Positions 44,713 to 57,172 are shown, counted from the first letter of the stretch. The stretch: DNA of 64,000 nt from Musa acuminata AAA Group (GCF_036884655.1 NC_088359.1:16411501-16475500), one strand, 5' to 3'. Notes: generated from the letters alone by a model not told the origin. Translations and numbers: made by a program.

Positions 44713-45703
44713 TATTCATCATGAATACTTGCAATACGTCATCATGAACTTATGCATAAACTTATGCATAACATCATACTTCTCCCCCTTTGTCATCAAC
44801 AAAAAGGAGAAGTCCAACTTTAATGTGTTTGTAGTATTAATTCAACTTATTGCATGAAAAACATAATATCAAGTTTTATCATCATGCAGTTTTGAAGCTT
44901 GAAAATTTAGCAAGTGTTACATCATGCTTAGAACATTCAAGCTATCAAGTTTTAGATATGCAAGTTTTACAGCATACAAGATAGCGCTTTTGGTAATGTT
45001 CCAGATAGCAAGTTCTACATCATGCAAGCTAGCAATGTTATAATATTTTAGAACATGCAAGCTAGCAATTTGGAGAAGTTCAAGATAGCAACTCTTGCTT
45101 CTTAAAATATGCAAGTTTTACAATATACAAGCTAGCAAATTCAAAGATATGCAAGTTGGCATATTTGCTTTGCGATAGGTAGGATAGCACTTTTGCTTCT
45201 AGAAATATGCAAGTTAGCAATCTTTGCTTTACTTTTGAGATGAGCAATTTTTTTGCTTCCTTTGCAAAGTTTGAGCTAGCAATTTTGCTTCCGTTGCAAA
45301 GTGCAAGTTAGCATGTTTTGCATCTTGAGATAGGCATGATAGCATATTTTTGCATTTTATTGAGATTTCAAGCTAGCAATTCTCGGTGATGTTCAAGATA
45401 GCATTTTCTTCTCTTTTGAGAAATACAATTTTTGCTTTCTTCTTGAATTGTGCAAGCTAACTATCTCCCCCTAGTCATTGTCAAAAAGAAGGGAAGACCC
45501 TTTCTAAAGAAGGGAAGACCCTTTATGTCAATTTCTAAATCATGACAAAGGTGAGTAATCATTCTTATTTCAAAATTCCATAATTGAGATAAACCTTGAA
45601 TTCAAATTAAGACAATTTTAATCATGATTAACATCATATGCAATACATCACATAAAAAGCATAAGTATTGCATGCATCATTTAGCAACAAATCATAGCTT
45701 TTC
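44713..45703 (-). other. E3 interior, second piece
   Basis: Noncoding 3' region of E3 resumed after E4: GCAAGCTAGCAA/TTGCTTC phrases at 44880-45470 and purine tracts near 44782 and 45466. It is cut at 45703 by E5. Confidence 0.7.
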
Positions 45704-46497
45704 TATTGAATCTCGTATTTTGATGATGAAACCAATTGATATGTGTTTATATTTTAATCCACGTTTTGAGTGACGCAGGATGGTTCGATCAGGATGAGAC
45801 AATTAAACTAAGAAAAATCATGTTGTGCCGAAGGAACATGTCAGAAGATTGGACGTCAGGCCGGTGGATCGGTCGACGTATCGATAGAAGGCTTCGGGTC
45901 GTGGACTTGGGCATCGGGCCAAGAAGAGCGGGTATTGCGCCAAGGATATCGGAGTTACGGAGTCAACTGGCCGATTGGGCAATAGGCCGCAGGAGAGGAC
46001 GATGCACCGAATAATCGGACGAAGCGTCGAGGAACCAGTGACATGTCGGACAACTTGATTAATTGCTTAGGATTAATTATCTCGATCGAAGTTTTGTTTT
46101 ACATGTGCAGGATTAACTATGATGGAAGTAAGACATGCAGCAGGAGTTGCGCCAGAGTGAAGACTATGATCACGTTGGGTGTTCGAGAATTCGACGGAAG
46201 TTCGGACGGTCGTCGGAGGTTCTGTAGGAACAAATCCGAGAAGTCCAAGAGCTTGCCAAAGAAGCTCGTCGGAACTTGCCAAGTGGATCGTCGCAAGTCT
46301 AGGAGTTTGTCGAAAGTCCGCAGGAGCATCACCGAGGGTTCATCGGATGATCGACGGAAGCTCGCCGGAAGCTCGTTGGAAGAAGCGATTGACGCACCGG
46401 AGCAAGTTGCAGTAAATGTCTTAAGAAATTCGTAGTTAGCACGATGATTAAGTTAGAAATGGGAGGTGATCCCATTAACATAATCTTGGGGCAATTG
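45704..46497 (+). repeat. E5 5' LTR, first piece
   Basis: Starts TATTGAATCTCG (TG mutated to TA) and matches the 3' LTR at 63411 onward. Interrupted by F2 after AATTG. Confidence 0.88.
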
Positions 46498-47992
46498 TGC
46501 TAGTCATATGTGCCCAGCAAGCCAATCACGTGAGTGATGGCACGTGTGACTTGATACATAATCTTTTTGCTTATTATATTTTGGCGTATATCACTTTATA
46601 ACTATTGCATAAATGCATATATATATTGTGATGTCCTTGGATTTGTGCAATGGGAATCGGATCGTGATGAGATCACGATAATGAGATCGATTCACCTTTA
46701 AACACATATCCTAAATAATCCCGGTCATAGGTTACTCGAGAGAGACATCGTGATAACCGGATAGACTGGTGTGCTGTATACACGTCCATATGATGGATGC
46801 AGCTGGTCTCATTGCTGCTCGTGTAGGGACACTAGGGATACAGTACAGGTGCTCATTGGAGAATGAGTTCACTGATTGATCCGCTTACGGAATGCTGGAT
46901 GGTTGATGATGCCTTATTGTCAGACAGCGATTCCGTAGTCCTAGTGGTGTATCTGGTCCTTAGACTTGAGACACCAAGGATGTCCTGTATGAGTGCTCCA
47001 CTCTTTGATACTAGACTTATAGGTTTGGCTGTCCCCAGATCTAGTACAGCTGGTCATTGGGAGTGGTAGTCGACCTTACGAGGGCTATTGAGTGTCAATA
47101 GAGGATCATCCACTCTCGGCGTCATGAGAGGAATATCCCATTTGTTCTTGCTCATACAAATCCCTGGCCAGGGTCATTCGGGTTGAGAGAGAAAGAGTTC
47201 TCCGGGAGAATCCGATTAGAGCGAGACTCGAATAGAAACCGTATGGGTCTGACAGCACCATGCTCAATATACGGTCTCTGGGATATTAGATGGATGAGGG
47301 ACTATAGGTACATGGTAACTGAGGATAGACAGGTCCAATGGATTGGATTCTCCTGTATCGTCTGGGGACTACGACGTAGTGGCCTAGTACGTCCGTAGTC
47401 GATGAGTCAAGTGAATTATTACACAGATAATAATTCACTGAGTTAGAAGGAGTTCTGACAGGTATGACTCACGGCCAGCTCGATATTGGGCCTAGAGGGT
47501 CACACACATATGGTAGGTATTGCGATGAGTAGAGGTTCGGATATGAGATATCCGACGGAGCCCTTGTCTTATTGGATGCAGATCCAATACCCACTAGGGA
47601 AGGACCCATTAGGGTTTGACATGGGATCTCTATAAATAGGAGGGATTCACAGCCTCATAGGCTAGAGTCTTTGCTTGCCTTTCCTATTCTCCTCGCCCTC
47701 TCCACCTCAGAGCAGGCCTGGAGTTTTGAGGAGCGTCGTCGCAACCCTGCTGTGTGGATCACCGCTAGAGAGGAGGACGCTTGACCTCCTTCACCCTCTC
47801 CTAAGGATCTGCAAGGAAACAGGGATATACGATCTCCCTAGGTAACACAATCTCTATACGCAGTTTTGTGTTTTGCGGATTTTTGCGCACCAATCTTCGC
47901 ACGACGACGAACATCTTTTTGGGAATCGGGGATTTTTGTTTTCTTGTTCTTCCGCTGCGCATATGATGTCGCCCCCCAATGATTTCCCAACA
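46498..47992 (+). repeat. F2 5' LTR
   Basis: TGCTAGTCATATGTGCCC to ATTTCCCAACA, 1495 bp. Confidence 0.93.
47631..47638 (+). promoter_or_regulatory. TATA box, F2 5' LTR
   Basis: TATAAATA in GGATCTCTATAAATAGGAGG, about 1130 bp into the LTR; the likely genomic promoter. Confidence 0.65.
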
Positions 47993-47993
47993 G

Positions 47994-48005
47994 TGGTATC
48001 AGAGC
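47994..48005 (+). other. Primer-binding site of F2
   Basis: TGGTATCAGAGC one base after the LTR. Confidence 0.88.
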
Positions 48006-49790
48006 CAGGTTGTTCGTGCGAATGATTGGTTTTGAACTACGTGTATTGTGTTTAGGAAGAATTTTGACGTCAAAATCGTTGACACAAAAGCGAGGAAGGG
48101 CAGCAACAGTTGCTGCCCTCGATCTGCATGCCTGCAGCCACCTGCAGCGGCAGCCGCAGCCGCAGCCAGGCAGCACAACGCCGGCGCATGCGCAAGCGCT
48201 GTGCCTGCAGCAGCCGGCCGGCAGTCTGCTTGCAGTAGGCTTGCTGCTGGCGGGGCTGGCAGCCCACGGGCAGAGGCGCCCAGGGCAGCGGCGCCTGCCG
48301 CCGCTGCTCCCGCGGGCGAAACCCCCCCACAGGGGCGGCCGCCCGGCGGGACAGCACCGCCTGCGGAGGCAGCGACGCCCGAAGGGGGAGCCCACCTGCA
48401 GCGGCAGCGCCGCCAGCGGGCGTGCCACCTGCAGGCGAGGGCAGCGCCCTCGCCTCGCCGCACAGGCCGCCGCCGGCAGGGTGGCAGTGGCGGCAGCAGC
48501 GAAAAGGGGAAAGGGCATTAGGGTTTTCTGGGAAAAAGATAGTTTTGCCCCTCTGAATTTGAGAAATTCCAGTTTCTATCTTTTGTCCAAATTACGAAAA
48601 TACCCTTAGGAATTGAGAAATTCCCTACATGTCCCTGATTTTAGAAAAATATTAATTAATTAAAAGGTTTAGTTGATTATTATTTTTATTATTATCTAGT
48701 AGTCCTATGTGATGATGATTATTTATACATGTGATGTATGATGTGTGGACGGATGATCATGGACCGTGTGATGTGTGTACTTGTGATTATTATTATTGAG
48801 GTCTGCGAACCTCCATTATATTTCTCGTTTATTGTCGGGCTTGCGTGCCTATGATTAAGTTGTAATCATATGAGGAGGTGCAGCGGGAGCGTGGATTCGA
48901 TAGCGGGACCCACGAGACGGACGATCGTGATGCATGGAGATGCTTCAAGATGTCGACGAAACCGACGAGGACGAGATGGACGATCACAGGTCATGGAGAT
49001 GCACCGTTGCACACATAGATCTTGATGTGAGTGATTAGGCCTACTGGCTCGGGCCTAATCATATTAGGTTGTGTTCCATGATCATCTGGTGTGATTGCTT
49101 ATACACATACTAGATATGTATATATATTTGCATGCGATTTAGATATATATTAAATATGTATATGTGTGACATGTCATATTAGGAGACCAAATTATAGAAA
49201 CATCTCTCGATAATATTAAGTCGGTAAACGTGAGGCAATTAGATTGACCCACGTGGCCTTCCATCGTTATGAGTAGGAACCGATTCCCGGTGTAGGTTGA
49301 GTTGGTCGAGTCCCTCGAGACTCACCTATATCGCGATAGGCTATCTTGCTTACGACATAGAGATGTCACCGGTGACCTGAGGGCATGGTATGCTTGGTCG
49401 AGTCCCTCGAGGGTATATCATCAAATCAGACTCATCTTGTAACGAAGGTGTTGACTTAACCGAGCATCATGGTTGGTCGAGTCCCTCGAGGCCATGGTGA
49501 TTCGGAGGCCGAACAGGACGGGAATCACAAGGAGTTGTGATCGGCAAGAGTTGCCTACCTTTTAGGCTTAGTGTGATTGGTCGAGTCCCTCGAGGTTACA
49601 CTAAGACGCTGATTGGATCCTGATCCCCACTAGAAGTCTGCAGGAGACTTCCGTTTCACGTGCTGAGGGTGTCGCGTGACTCGTTAGTAAAATAGTAGGA
49701 GCATATTAAGATAGAAGTCCATATCTTGATAGTTTATTTCTTGCAAAATCTGCATGTTATTCATTTCTGCTACATCTTTATTTTCAGAAA
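48006..49790 (+). other. F2 leader with GC-rich block
   Basis: A 1.8-kb leader. 48100-48510 is extremely GC- and CpG-rich with CAGC/GCAGCGGC repetition and a GCGGCCGC site; open frames of 95-226 residues exist on both strands, but they look like simple-sequence translations. 48640-49250 is AT-rich. 49290-49620 repeats the phrase GTCGAGTCCCTCGAGG four or five times. No gene is called here. Confidence 0.7.
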
Positions 49791-51170
49791 ATGTCGCTTT
49801 CAAATCCCTTACGTGGCATACTTGATGTCAACCGTCTCACTGGTCCAAATTATACGGATTAGCTCCGTAACTTGAGAATTGTTCTCACAGCGGAGAAAAT
49901 CATGTACGTCCTTGATATAGTGATGCCTACGCCCGAAGAAGGGGCAAACGAGGATGAGATCGCTCGCTACGTGAAATACATTGATGACTCCACTCTTGCT
50001 CAGTGCTATATGTTGGGCTCTATAACTCCTGAGTTACAGAGACAACATGAAAAGATGGATGCCAGATCCATTCTCCTACATGTCCGCAAATTGTTTGAGG
50101 AACAGGGAAGGACTCAACGATATGAGATATCCAAGAGCCTTTTCCGCGCTAGGATGACTGAGGGGACACCGGTTCAGAACCATGTCCTAAAGATGATTGA
50201 GTGGATAGAGAAACTCACAGGTCTAGGAATGGTCCTAGAGGATAACTTGTGTGTGGACATTGTGCTTCAATCCCTACCAGATTCCTTTTCACAGACTCTC
50301 CCAGAGCTCCTCAATATGTTGAGGGAGAAAGAGAGTACTATTAAGAAAGAGAAGCCAGTTCTCTACACTGGTGAGACCAGAAAGAAAAGGAAAGCAGAAA
50401 GGTCCCTTAAGAAGGGAAAGGGCAAGGGCAAACAAGGTAAAGCAAAAGTTGCTAAGAAAGACCCAGCAAAGGACAAAGGCCAGTGCTTCCACTATGGTAA
50501 AGAGGGGCATTGGAAGAGAAACTGCAAAGAGTACCTTGCAGAAATGGCGAAACAAAAGCTTGATGAAGCTTCAGGTACATTCATGATCAGTCTCCATTTG
50601 TCAGACTCTTATGATAACACATGGGTATTGTATACCGGTAGTGCTTATCATATATGCAATTCGTTGCAGGTTCTGGCAAGGCCTAGGAGACTAGAGAGAG
50701 GCGAGATGGACCTCAAGATGGGTAATGGAGCAAAAGTTGCTGTATTAGTTGTTGGCGAGGTTGCCCTACATCTGCCTAGTGGAGCTTTTATTGCATTAGA
50801 TACATGTTATTTTGTTCCTTCTATTATCAAAAATATTATCTCCATTTCATGTTTAACAGTTAGTGGATATAAATTTGTTTTTGAGAACAATGGTTGTTCG
50901 ATATTATTAGATGATAAGATCATCACGAAAGGAACATTGCATAATGGTTTATTTATGTTAGACACCACTCCACATATCATGAATGTAAATGTGTCCAAAA
51001 GGAAACGAGATGAGTTGAACAGTGCATACCTGTGGCATTGTAGGCTAGGTCATATCCATGAAAGAAGGATTCAAAAGTTGCTAAATGATGGATATCTAGA
51101 TCCATTCGACTATATGTCTTATGCAACTTGTGAGCCTTGCATTCGTAAAAAAATTGACCAACTCTCCATT
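49791..51170 (+). pseudogene. F2 Gag-protease and start of integrase (copia)
   Basis: Frame from ATG 49791 (MSLSNPLRGI). Codon 24 (49860) is TAG where F1 has TGG. Then open to 51173: capsid ([31 protein letters not shown]), a basic linker, and zinc knuckle [14 protein letters not shown] with Tyr for the second Cys. In the protease the active site reads LYTGS, with Tyr (50631) for the catalytic Asp. A GAG-pre-integrase finger follows ([12 protein letters not shown]). 39 bp present in F1 gag are deleted near 50297. The frame is lost in an A-run near 51147. Confidence 0.88.
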
Positions 51171-52124
51171 TAGTGGAACTGGAGAGAAAGCCACTGAGTT
51201 GTTGGAACTCATACATAGTGATGTATGTGGACCCATGTCAACTCATGCCATTGGAGGTTACTCCTACTTCATTACATTTACTGATGATTTCTCAAGGTAT
51301 GGATATGTGTACTTAATGAAGTACAAGTCTGAGGCCTTTGAGAAATTCGGAGAGTATAAGAATGAGGTGGAGAACCAGACTGGAAAGAGTATCAAAACTC
51401 TTCGATCAGATCGAGGAGGTGAGTACTTAAGTACAGAGTTTACTCAGTTCCTTAAGGACCATGGGAAATTATCCCAATGGACACCTCCTTACACACCTCA
51501 GCTCAATGGTGTCTCTGAAAGGAGAAATCGTACTTTATTAGATATAGTACGGTCCATGATGAGTTTCGCTGACCTACCCATCTCATTCTGGGGATATGCC
51601 CTAGAAACCGCAGCTTACATTCTGAACAGAGTTCCAACTAAGTCGGTAGTGTCTACACCATATGAGATATAGAAAGGGAAAAAGTCTGATCTTAAGGTTG
51701 TTAAGATTTGGGGCTGCCAGCCCACGTTAAAAGACACAACCCCGATAAGTTAGAATCAAGGACAGAGCGATGCAAATTTGTGGGATACCCCAAGGAAACT
51801 TGTGGGTATTATTTCTATCATCTCGAGGACCAAAAGGTCTTTGTAGCTAAGAGAGCAGTGTTCCTTGAGAAGGAACACATTCTTGGCGGAGACAGTAGGA
51901 GAATGATAGAGTTGAGCGAAGTTAGAGAACCAAGCTCAAGCACCACTCTACAGCCCGAGTCTATTCAGGTACCTAATACACAAAATTCAACTTTACGCAG
52001 GTCTGATAGAATATCTCATCCTCCTGAGAGATATGTGGGACATATTAGAGGAGAGGATGCTGAGGATATTGATCCTCAGACCTACGAGGAGGCTATTATG
52101 AGTATAGACTCCGGGAAGTGGTAA
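51148..52124 (+). pseudogene. F2 integrase (copia), frameshifted
   Basis: After the shift the integrase core is open in the frame 51121-51672: IHSDVCGP (D34), SDRGGEY (D97), NGVSERRNRT (E133), an intact D-D-35-E triad. TGG to TAG ends it at 51670. A two-base loss near 51716 shifts the frame again; the C-terminal part (PDKLESRTERCKFVGYPKET) continues in 51708-52124 and ends with CAA to TAA. Confidence 0.88.
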
Positions 52125-53566
52125 GAAGCCATGAATTCTGAGATGGATTCTATGTACTCCAATAAGGTTTGAAACCTAGTTGATGCGCCCGAAGGTATTG
52201 TACCCATCGGTTGCAAATGGATCTTTAAGAAAAAGATCGGAGTAGATGGAAAGGTAGAGACCTATAAAGCAAGGCTAGTGGCTAAAGGGTATCGTCAAAG
52301 GCAAGGTGTTGACTACGACGAAACCTTTTCACCCGTAGCAATGCTAAAATCCATCAGAATTCTATTGGCTATTGCAGCACACTATGATTATGAGATCTGG
52401 CAGATGGATGTGAAAACCGCACTCAATGGGAACCTCGAGGAGGAGGTGTATATGATGCAACCTGAGGGATTCGTGTCCAAGAACTGCCCAGATAAAGTGT
52501 GTAGGTTGCTTAAATCCATTTATGGACTAAAGCAAGCTTCCCGAAGTTGGAACATAAGATTTGATGAGTTAATCAGATCTTATGACTTCGTTAAGAACGA
52601 AGATAAGCCTTGTGTGTACAGGAAGGTAAGTGGGAGCGCTATCACCTTTTTGGTGTTATATGTGGATGACATCCTCATCATTGGGAATGACGTAGGAATG
52701 CTATCCACAGTAAAGACTTGGTTATCTAGACACTTCTCCATAAAGGACTTAGGGGAAGCATCCTATATCTTGGGGATTAGAATCTATAGAGATAGATCCA
52801 AGAGGATGCTTGGCTTGTCCCAGTCCAGGTACATAGAAACCATTGTCAAAAGGTTTGACATGGAAAACTCCAGAAGAAAGGGCGAACATGGATATGATAC
52901 CTTATGCCTCAGCAATATGGTATATCATGTATGTCATGCTATGTACTAGGCCTGATATAGCGCATGCTCTGAGTGTCACGAGCAGGTATCAGGCGGATCC
53001 AGGCTTGGAGCACTGGAAAGCAGTAAAGTGTATCCTTAAGTACTTGAGAAGGACTAAAGATCTTTTACTAGTATATGGAGGTAATAGCCTTAAGGTTGAA
53101 GGCTTCACTGACTCAAGTTTTCAGTCTGATGTCGATGATAGCAAGTCGAATTCAGGGTATGTGTACACCTTGAATGGAGGAGCAGTGTGCTGGAAGAGTT
53201 CCAAGCAAGATACCACTACTGACTCGACCACAGAGGCGGAGTACATTGCTGCATCAGATGCAGCAAAGGAGGGAGTCTGGATGAAGAAGTTCATCACAGA
53301 TTTGGGAGTCGTGCCGAGTAACGAGGAGCCGACTTCCTTATATTGCGACAACTACGGGGCGATTACTCAAATAAGGGAACCCGGGTCTCATCAGAAGTGT
53401 TCTGAGGAGGTTCCAACTTATAAGAGAGATCGTAACCCGAGGAGATGTAGTAGTGGAAAGAGTTCCATCCGAAGATAACATTGCAGATCCATTGACAAAG
53501 TCGTTGTCTCAGATTGTCTTTGAGCGTCACAGGAGTCTGATTGGGATCATACACATAGGTAATTGG
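52125..53566 (+). pseudogene. F2 reverse transcriptase/RNase H (copia), frameshifted
   Basis: A TGG to TGA stop lies at 52170. RT is then open at 52278-52949 with GYRQRQGVDYDETFSPVA, MDVKTALNGN (one Phe lost versus F1) and the catalytic YVDDIL. A deletion of about 65 bp near 52872, between short ACTCC-like repeats, shifts the frame. RNase H continues at 52843-53478 (TEAEYIAASDAAKEG, YCDNYGAITQ). A further small deletion near 53395 scrambles the C-terminus. Confidence 0.88.
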
Positions 53567-53575
53567 CTTTAGGTC

Positions 53576-53586
53576 AAGTGGGAGAT
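53576..53586 (+). other. Polypurine tract of F2
   Basis: AAGTGGGAGAT directly before the 3' LTR. Confidence 0.75.
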
Positions 53587-55081
53587 TGCTAGTCATATGT
53601 GCCCAGCAAGCCAATCACGTGAGTGATGGCACGTGTGACTTGATACATAATCTTTTTGCTTATTATATTTTGGCGTATATCACTTTATAACTATTGCATA
53701 AATGCATATATATATTGTGATGTCCTTGGATTTATGCAATGGGAATCGGATCGTGATGAGATCACGATAATGAGATCGATTCACCTTTAAACACATATTC
53801 TAAATAATCCCGGTCATATGTTACTCGAGAGGGACATCGTGATAACCTGATAGACTGGTGTGCTGTATACCCGTCCATATGATGGATGCAGTTGGTCTCA
53901 TAGCTGCTCGAGTAGGGACACTAGGGATACAGTACAGGTGCTTATTGGAGAATGAGTTCACTGATTGATCCACTTACGGAATGCTGGATGGTTGATGATG
54001 CCTTATTGTCAAACAGCGATTTCGTAGTCCTAGTGGTGTATCTGGTCCTTAGACTTGAGACACCAAGGATGTCCTGTATGAGTGCTCCACTCTTTGATAC
54101 CAGACTTATAGGTTTGGCTGTCCCCAGATCTAGTACAGCTGGTCATTGGGAGTGGTAGTCGACCTTACGAGGGCTATTGAGTGTCAATAGAGGATCATCC
54201 ACTCTCGGCGTCATGAGTGGAATATCCCATGTGTTCTTGCTCATACAAATCCCTGGCCAGGGTCATTCGGGTTGAGAGAGAAAGAGTTCTCCGGGAGAAT
54301 CCGATTAGAGCGAGACTCGAGTAGAAACCGTATGGGTCTGACAGCACCATGCTCGATATACGGTCTCTGGGATATTAGATAGATGAGGGACTATAGGTAC
54401 ATGGTAACTGAGGATAGACAGGTCCAATGGATTGGATTCCCCTGTATCGTCTGGGGACTACGGCGTAGTGGCCTAGTACGTCCGTAGTCGATGAGTCGAG
54501 TGAATTCTTACACAGATAATAATTCACTAAGTTAGAAGGAGTTCTGACAGGTATGACTCACGGCCAGCTCGATATTAGGCCTAGAGGGTCACACACATAT
54601 GGTAGGTATTGCGATGAGTAGAGGTTCGGATATGATATATCCGACGGAGCCCTTGTCTTATTGGATGCAGATCCAATACCCACTAGGGAAGGACCCATTA
54701 GGGTTTGACACGGGATCTCTATAAATAGGAGGGATTCACAGCCTCATAGGCTAGAGTCTTTGCTTGCCTTTCCTATTCTCCTCTCCCTCTCCACCTCAGA
54801 GTAGGCCTGGAGTTTTGAGGAGCGTCGTCGCAACCCTGCTGGGTGGATCACCGCTAGAGAGGAGGACGCTTGACCTCCTTCATCCTCTCCTAAGGATCTG
54901 CAAGGAAACAGGGATATACGATCTCCCTAGGTAACACAATCTCTATACGTAGTTTTGTGTTTTGCGGATTTTTGCGCACCAATCTTCGCACGACGACGAA
55001 CATCTTTTTAGGAATCGGGGATTTTTGTTTTCTTGTTCTTCCGCTGCGCATATGATGTCGCCCCCCAATGATTTCCCAACA
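53587..55081 (+). repeat. F2 3' LTR
   Basis: 1495 bp, colinear with the 5' LTR. No open frame in it has a recognisable product. Confidence 0.93.
54720..54727 (+). promoter_or_regulatory. TATA box, F2 3' LTR
   Basis: TATAAATA, same context as the 5' copy. It could drive read-out into the E5 LTR. Confidence 0.55.
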
Positions 55082-55086
55082 AATTG

Positions 55087-56121
55087 GGCCCTTGACAGAC
55101 CCAAATTGGGCCAAATGGATCAGCCCATTCTGACCCATATTACTTGGCCAGAGGTGGCACCGCTTGGGTCGGCGGTGGCACCGCCCAAGGCTCAGTCTCC
55201 GAGCTCTGGTTGGGCGGTACAACCGCCCTAGTCAGGCGGTGGCACCACCTGAGCTCGGTCTCCGAGCTCTAGCAAGAGATGCAACCGGCCCTGACAAGAG
55301 GTGCAACCGCCCAGAGGCTCAGTCTTCGAGCTCTGTCAGGCAGTGCAACTGCCCCAGTCAAGCGGTGCAACCGCTAAACCCCAAAATTTTGGGAATTGAT
55401 AGTTTTGAGTTCAAAATTCAAACTGAGTTAGGGCCTATAAATACCCCACCCTCTCAGCAATGAAAGGAACGAAAAAACCACCGAAATCCTGATCTTACTC
55501 TGTGATTTTTAGAGCTCAAAAGTGTTGTATGAGTTAAAAGCTCTCCTTCCTCTTTTCTTCCAAGTTTTGATCTGTCAAGAGAGGAAAGAAAATTCTGTAA
55601 GGGTTGTCTCCTAAGCCCGTCAAAAGGAGTGAAACTATAAAAAGGTGGTTGGCCTTCGCCTATTGAAGGAAGGCCTCTAGTGGACGTCAGTGACCTCGTC
55701 GGTGGAGGAAGCCAAAAGTGGATGTAGGTCAAGATTGACCGAACCACTCTAAATCTCGGTTTGCATTTACTTTGAGCATATTATCTTTACTGCAAACCTC
55801 CTCAATAGCTTACTGCCTTCTGCACATTTACGATCGTGTTTCAAAGTTCAGTATTTTCCGAATCGGTGTTTAGACGTAAATCAGTTTTATCGTACGAACA
55901 TCATATTTCAGTTTACGCTTACATTCTAATTTCCATTATAACTGCAAACTGCCTTCATAGACTTGCTTTAACTGCATCTTGCTTGATCACAAGTTAAAGT
56001 GATTTACGAATCAAATTTTCTACCGAAATCACTCTTATCGTACGAACGCAATTTTAATCGTCGAAAGTTTTCCACTGCACTAATTCACCCCCCCCCCCTC
56101 TTAGTGCTCTTGATCCTAACA
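55087..56121 (+). repeat. E5 5' LTR, second piece
   Basis: Resumes after the duplicated AATTG. CACCGCC/TGCAACCGCC block at about 55150-55380, TATA box, poly-C run, and the end CTTGATCCTAACA. Confidence 0.88.
55436..55443 (+). promoter_or_regulatory. TATA box, E5 5' LTR
   Basis: TATAAATA in GGGCCTATAAATACCCC. Confidence 0.6.
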
Positions 56122-56123
56122 AT

Positions 56124-56135
56124 TGATATTAGAGC
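56124..56135 (+). other. Decayed primer-binding site of E5
   Basis: TGATATTAGAGC, two transitions away from TGGTATCAGAGC. Confidence 0.75.
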
Positions 56136-56171
56136 CCGGTATTTCTCATTTCGAATTTACACCTGAGAGAA

Positions 56172-56738
56172 ATGGCTCTTCATGGCTTTCAAGAGGGCTT
56201 ATCGGTTGTTTGTCCACCGTTGTTTAACAGATTGGACTACACTTATTGAAAAACTCGAATGAGAGTTTTCTTGAATTCTATTAATTTAGATTTATGGAAT
56301 ATTATTGAAAACGGTTTTCAACTTCCCTCTAAACCGATGAACGAATGGTCGGATTTGGAGAAGAAGTATTTTTCTTTAAACGCAAAGGCTATGAATGTCT
56401 TATTTTGTGCAATTGACAAAAATGAATTTAATCGCGTTTCGATGTGTGATTCGGCTTTTGATATTTGGAGAACTCTTGAGGTCACTCATGAAGGCACTAG
56501 CCGAGTGAAAGAGTCCAAAATCAACATTCTCGTGCATTTTATGAACTTTTTCGAATGAAGCCGAGCGAAACCATTGTTGACATGTACACCCATTTCACGG
56601 ATGTCATCAATGGTTTAAGAGTTCTTGGCAAATGTTTTTCGGATTTTGAACTCGTAAATAAGATTTTGCGTTCTCTTTCTAAGAAGTGGGATTCAAAAGT
56701 AACTGCAATACAAGAAGCTAAAAACCTAAACAACTTAC
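56172..56738 (+). pseudogene. E5 Gag, N-terminal part
   Basis: From ATG 56172 it encodes the E-family capsid start. TGG to TGA at 56247 interrupts it. MRVFLNSINLDLWNIIENGF to SRVKESKINILV is open; a small deletion near 56540 shifts the frame, which resumes with MKPSETIVDMYTHFTDVINGL to KVTAIQEAKNLNN. J is inserted at 56739. Confidence 0.85.
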
Positions 56739-57161
56739 TGTTAGAGCTAGCCCTAGGAAATTTACCACAAGGTAATTTTGGCAACACAACAAAGACAATA
56801 AAACGAAAAGATAAAACCAACAAGAACACTAGATTTACGTGGTTCAGTCAATTAACTTTGACCTACATCCACGGACGAAAAAGGAGCAAATCACTACTAT
56901 GAAAAGGGACAATTACAAATGCCTTAGGAAGATGTTCCTAGGCCATAAAACACCCAAAAATACTAAACAAGAAAAACTCAAACTATAAGTCCAAACTATT
57001 TAACTGAGTGTGGACTTAAACCAAAGTAAATACTTAGGTTTTCTTGTGGTGCCACTTATGGTGCATCTGACTTCAAAGCTCAGACCCTTATTTATAGTTC
57101 CAATACGAGACAACAAGTCTGATTTTCCCGATGTGGGACTATGGGACTTGTCAAACTAACA
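56739..57161 (-). repeat. J 3' LTR
   Basis: TGTTAGAGCTAGCC to AACTAACA on the plus strand; the terminal inverted TGTTAG/CTAACA is symmetrical. Confidence 0.92.
57089..57096 (-). promoter_or_regulatory. TATA box, J 3' LTR
   Basis: TATAAATA on the minus strand. Confidence 0.55.
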
Positions 57162-57172
57162 AATCTCCACCT
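57162..57172 (-). other. Polypurine tract of J
   Basis: AGGTGGAGATT on the minus strand directly before the LTR. Confidence 0.6.

Larger units (their letters stand above)
36409..45703 (-). mobile_element. E3: SIRE-clade element, 3' part, split by E4 and cut by E5
   Basis: Visible pieces: 3' LTR 36409-38107 (1699 bp), interior 38108-38246 and 44713-45703. The PPT and GCAAGCTAGCAA-type interior are those of E1/E2, so E3 is probably another gag-only copy, but its gag and 5' LTR lie beyond the window. The left target flank is CTTGG (36404-36408). It sits in the protease of G2. Confidence 0.8.
46498..55081 (+). mobile_element. F2: complete Ty1/copia retrotransposon (8.6 kb), coding region decayed
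   Basis: LTRs 46498-47992 and 53587-55081, both 1495 bp, with a perfect AATTG duplication (46493-46497 and 55082-55086). By eye the LTRs differ at about 33 sites (2.2%). The interior has a PBS, a long leader with a GC-rich block, Gag-PR-INT-RT-RH in copia order, and a purine tract. The coding region has far more damage than the LTR divergence predicts (two microdeletions, several frameshifts, at least four stops), so the parent copy may already have been defective and moved in trans. Clade within copia not fixed. Confidence 0.95.

Noticed and set aside
47838..48609. Open frames up to 226 residues around the F2 GC block
   Set aside because: Frames are open on both strands because GC-rich repeats lack stop codons; composition is low-complexity Ala/Arg/Gln.
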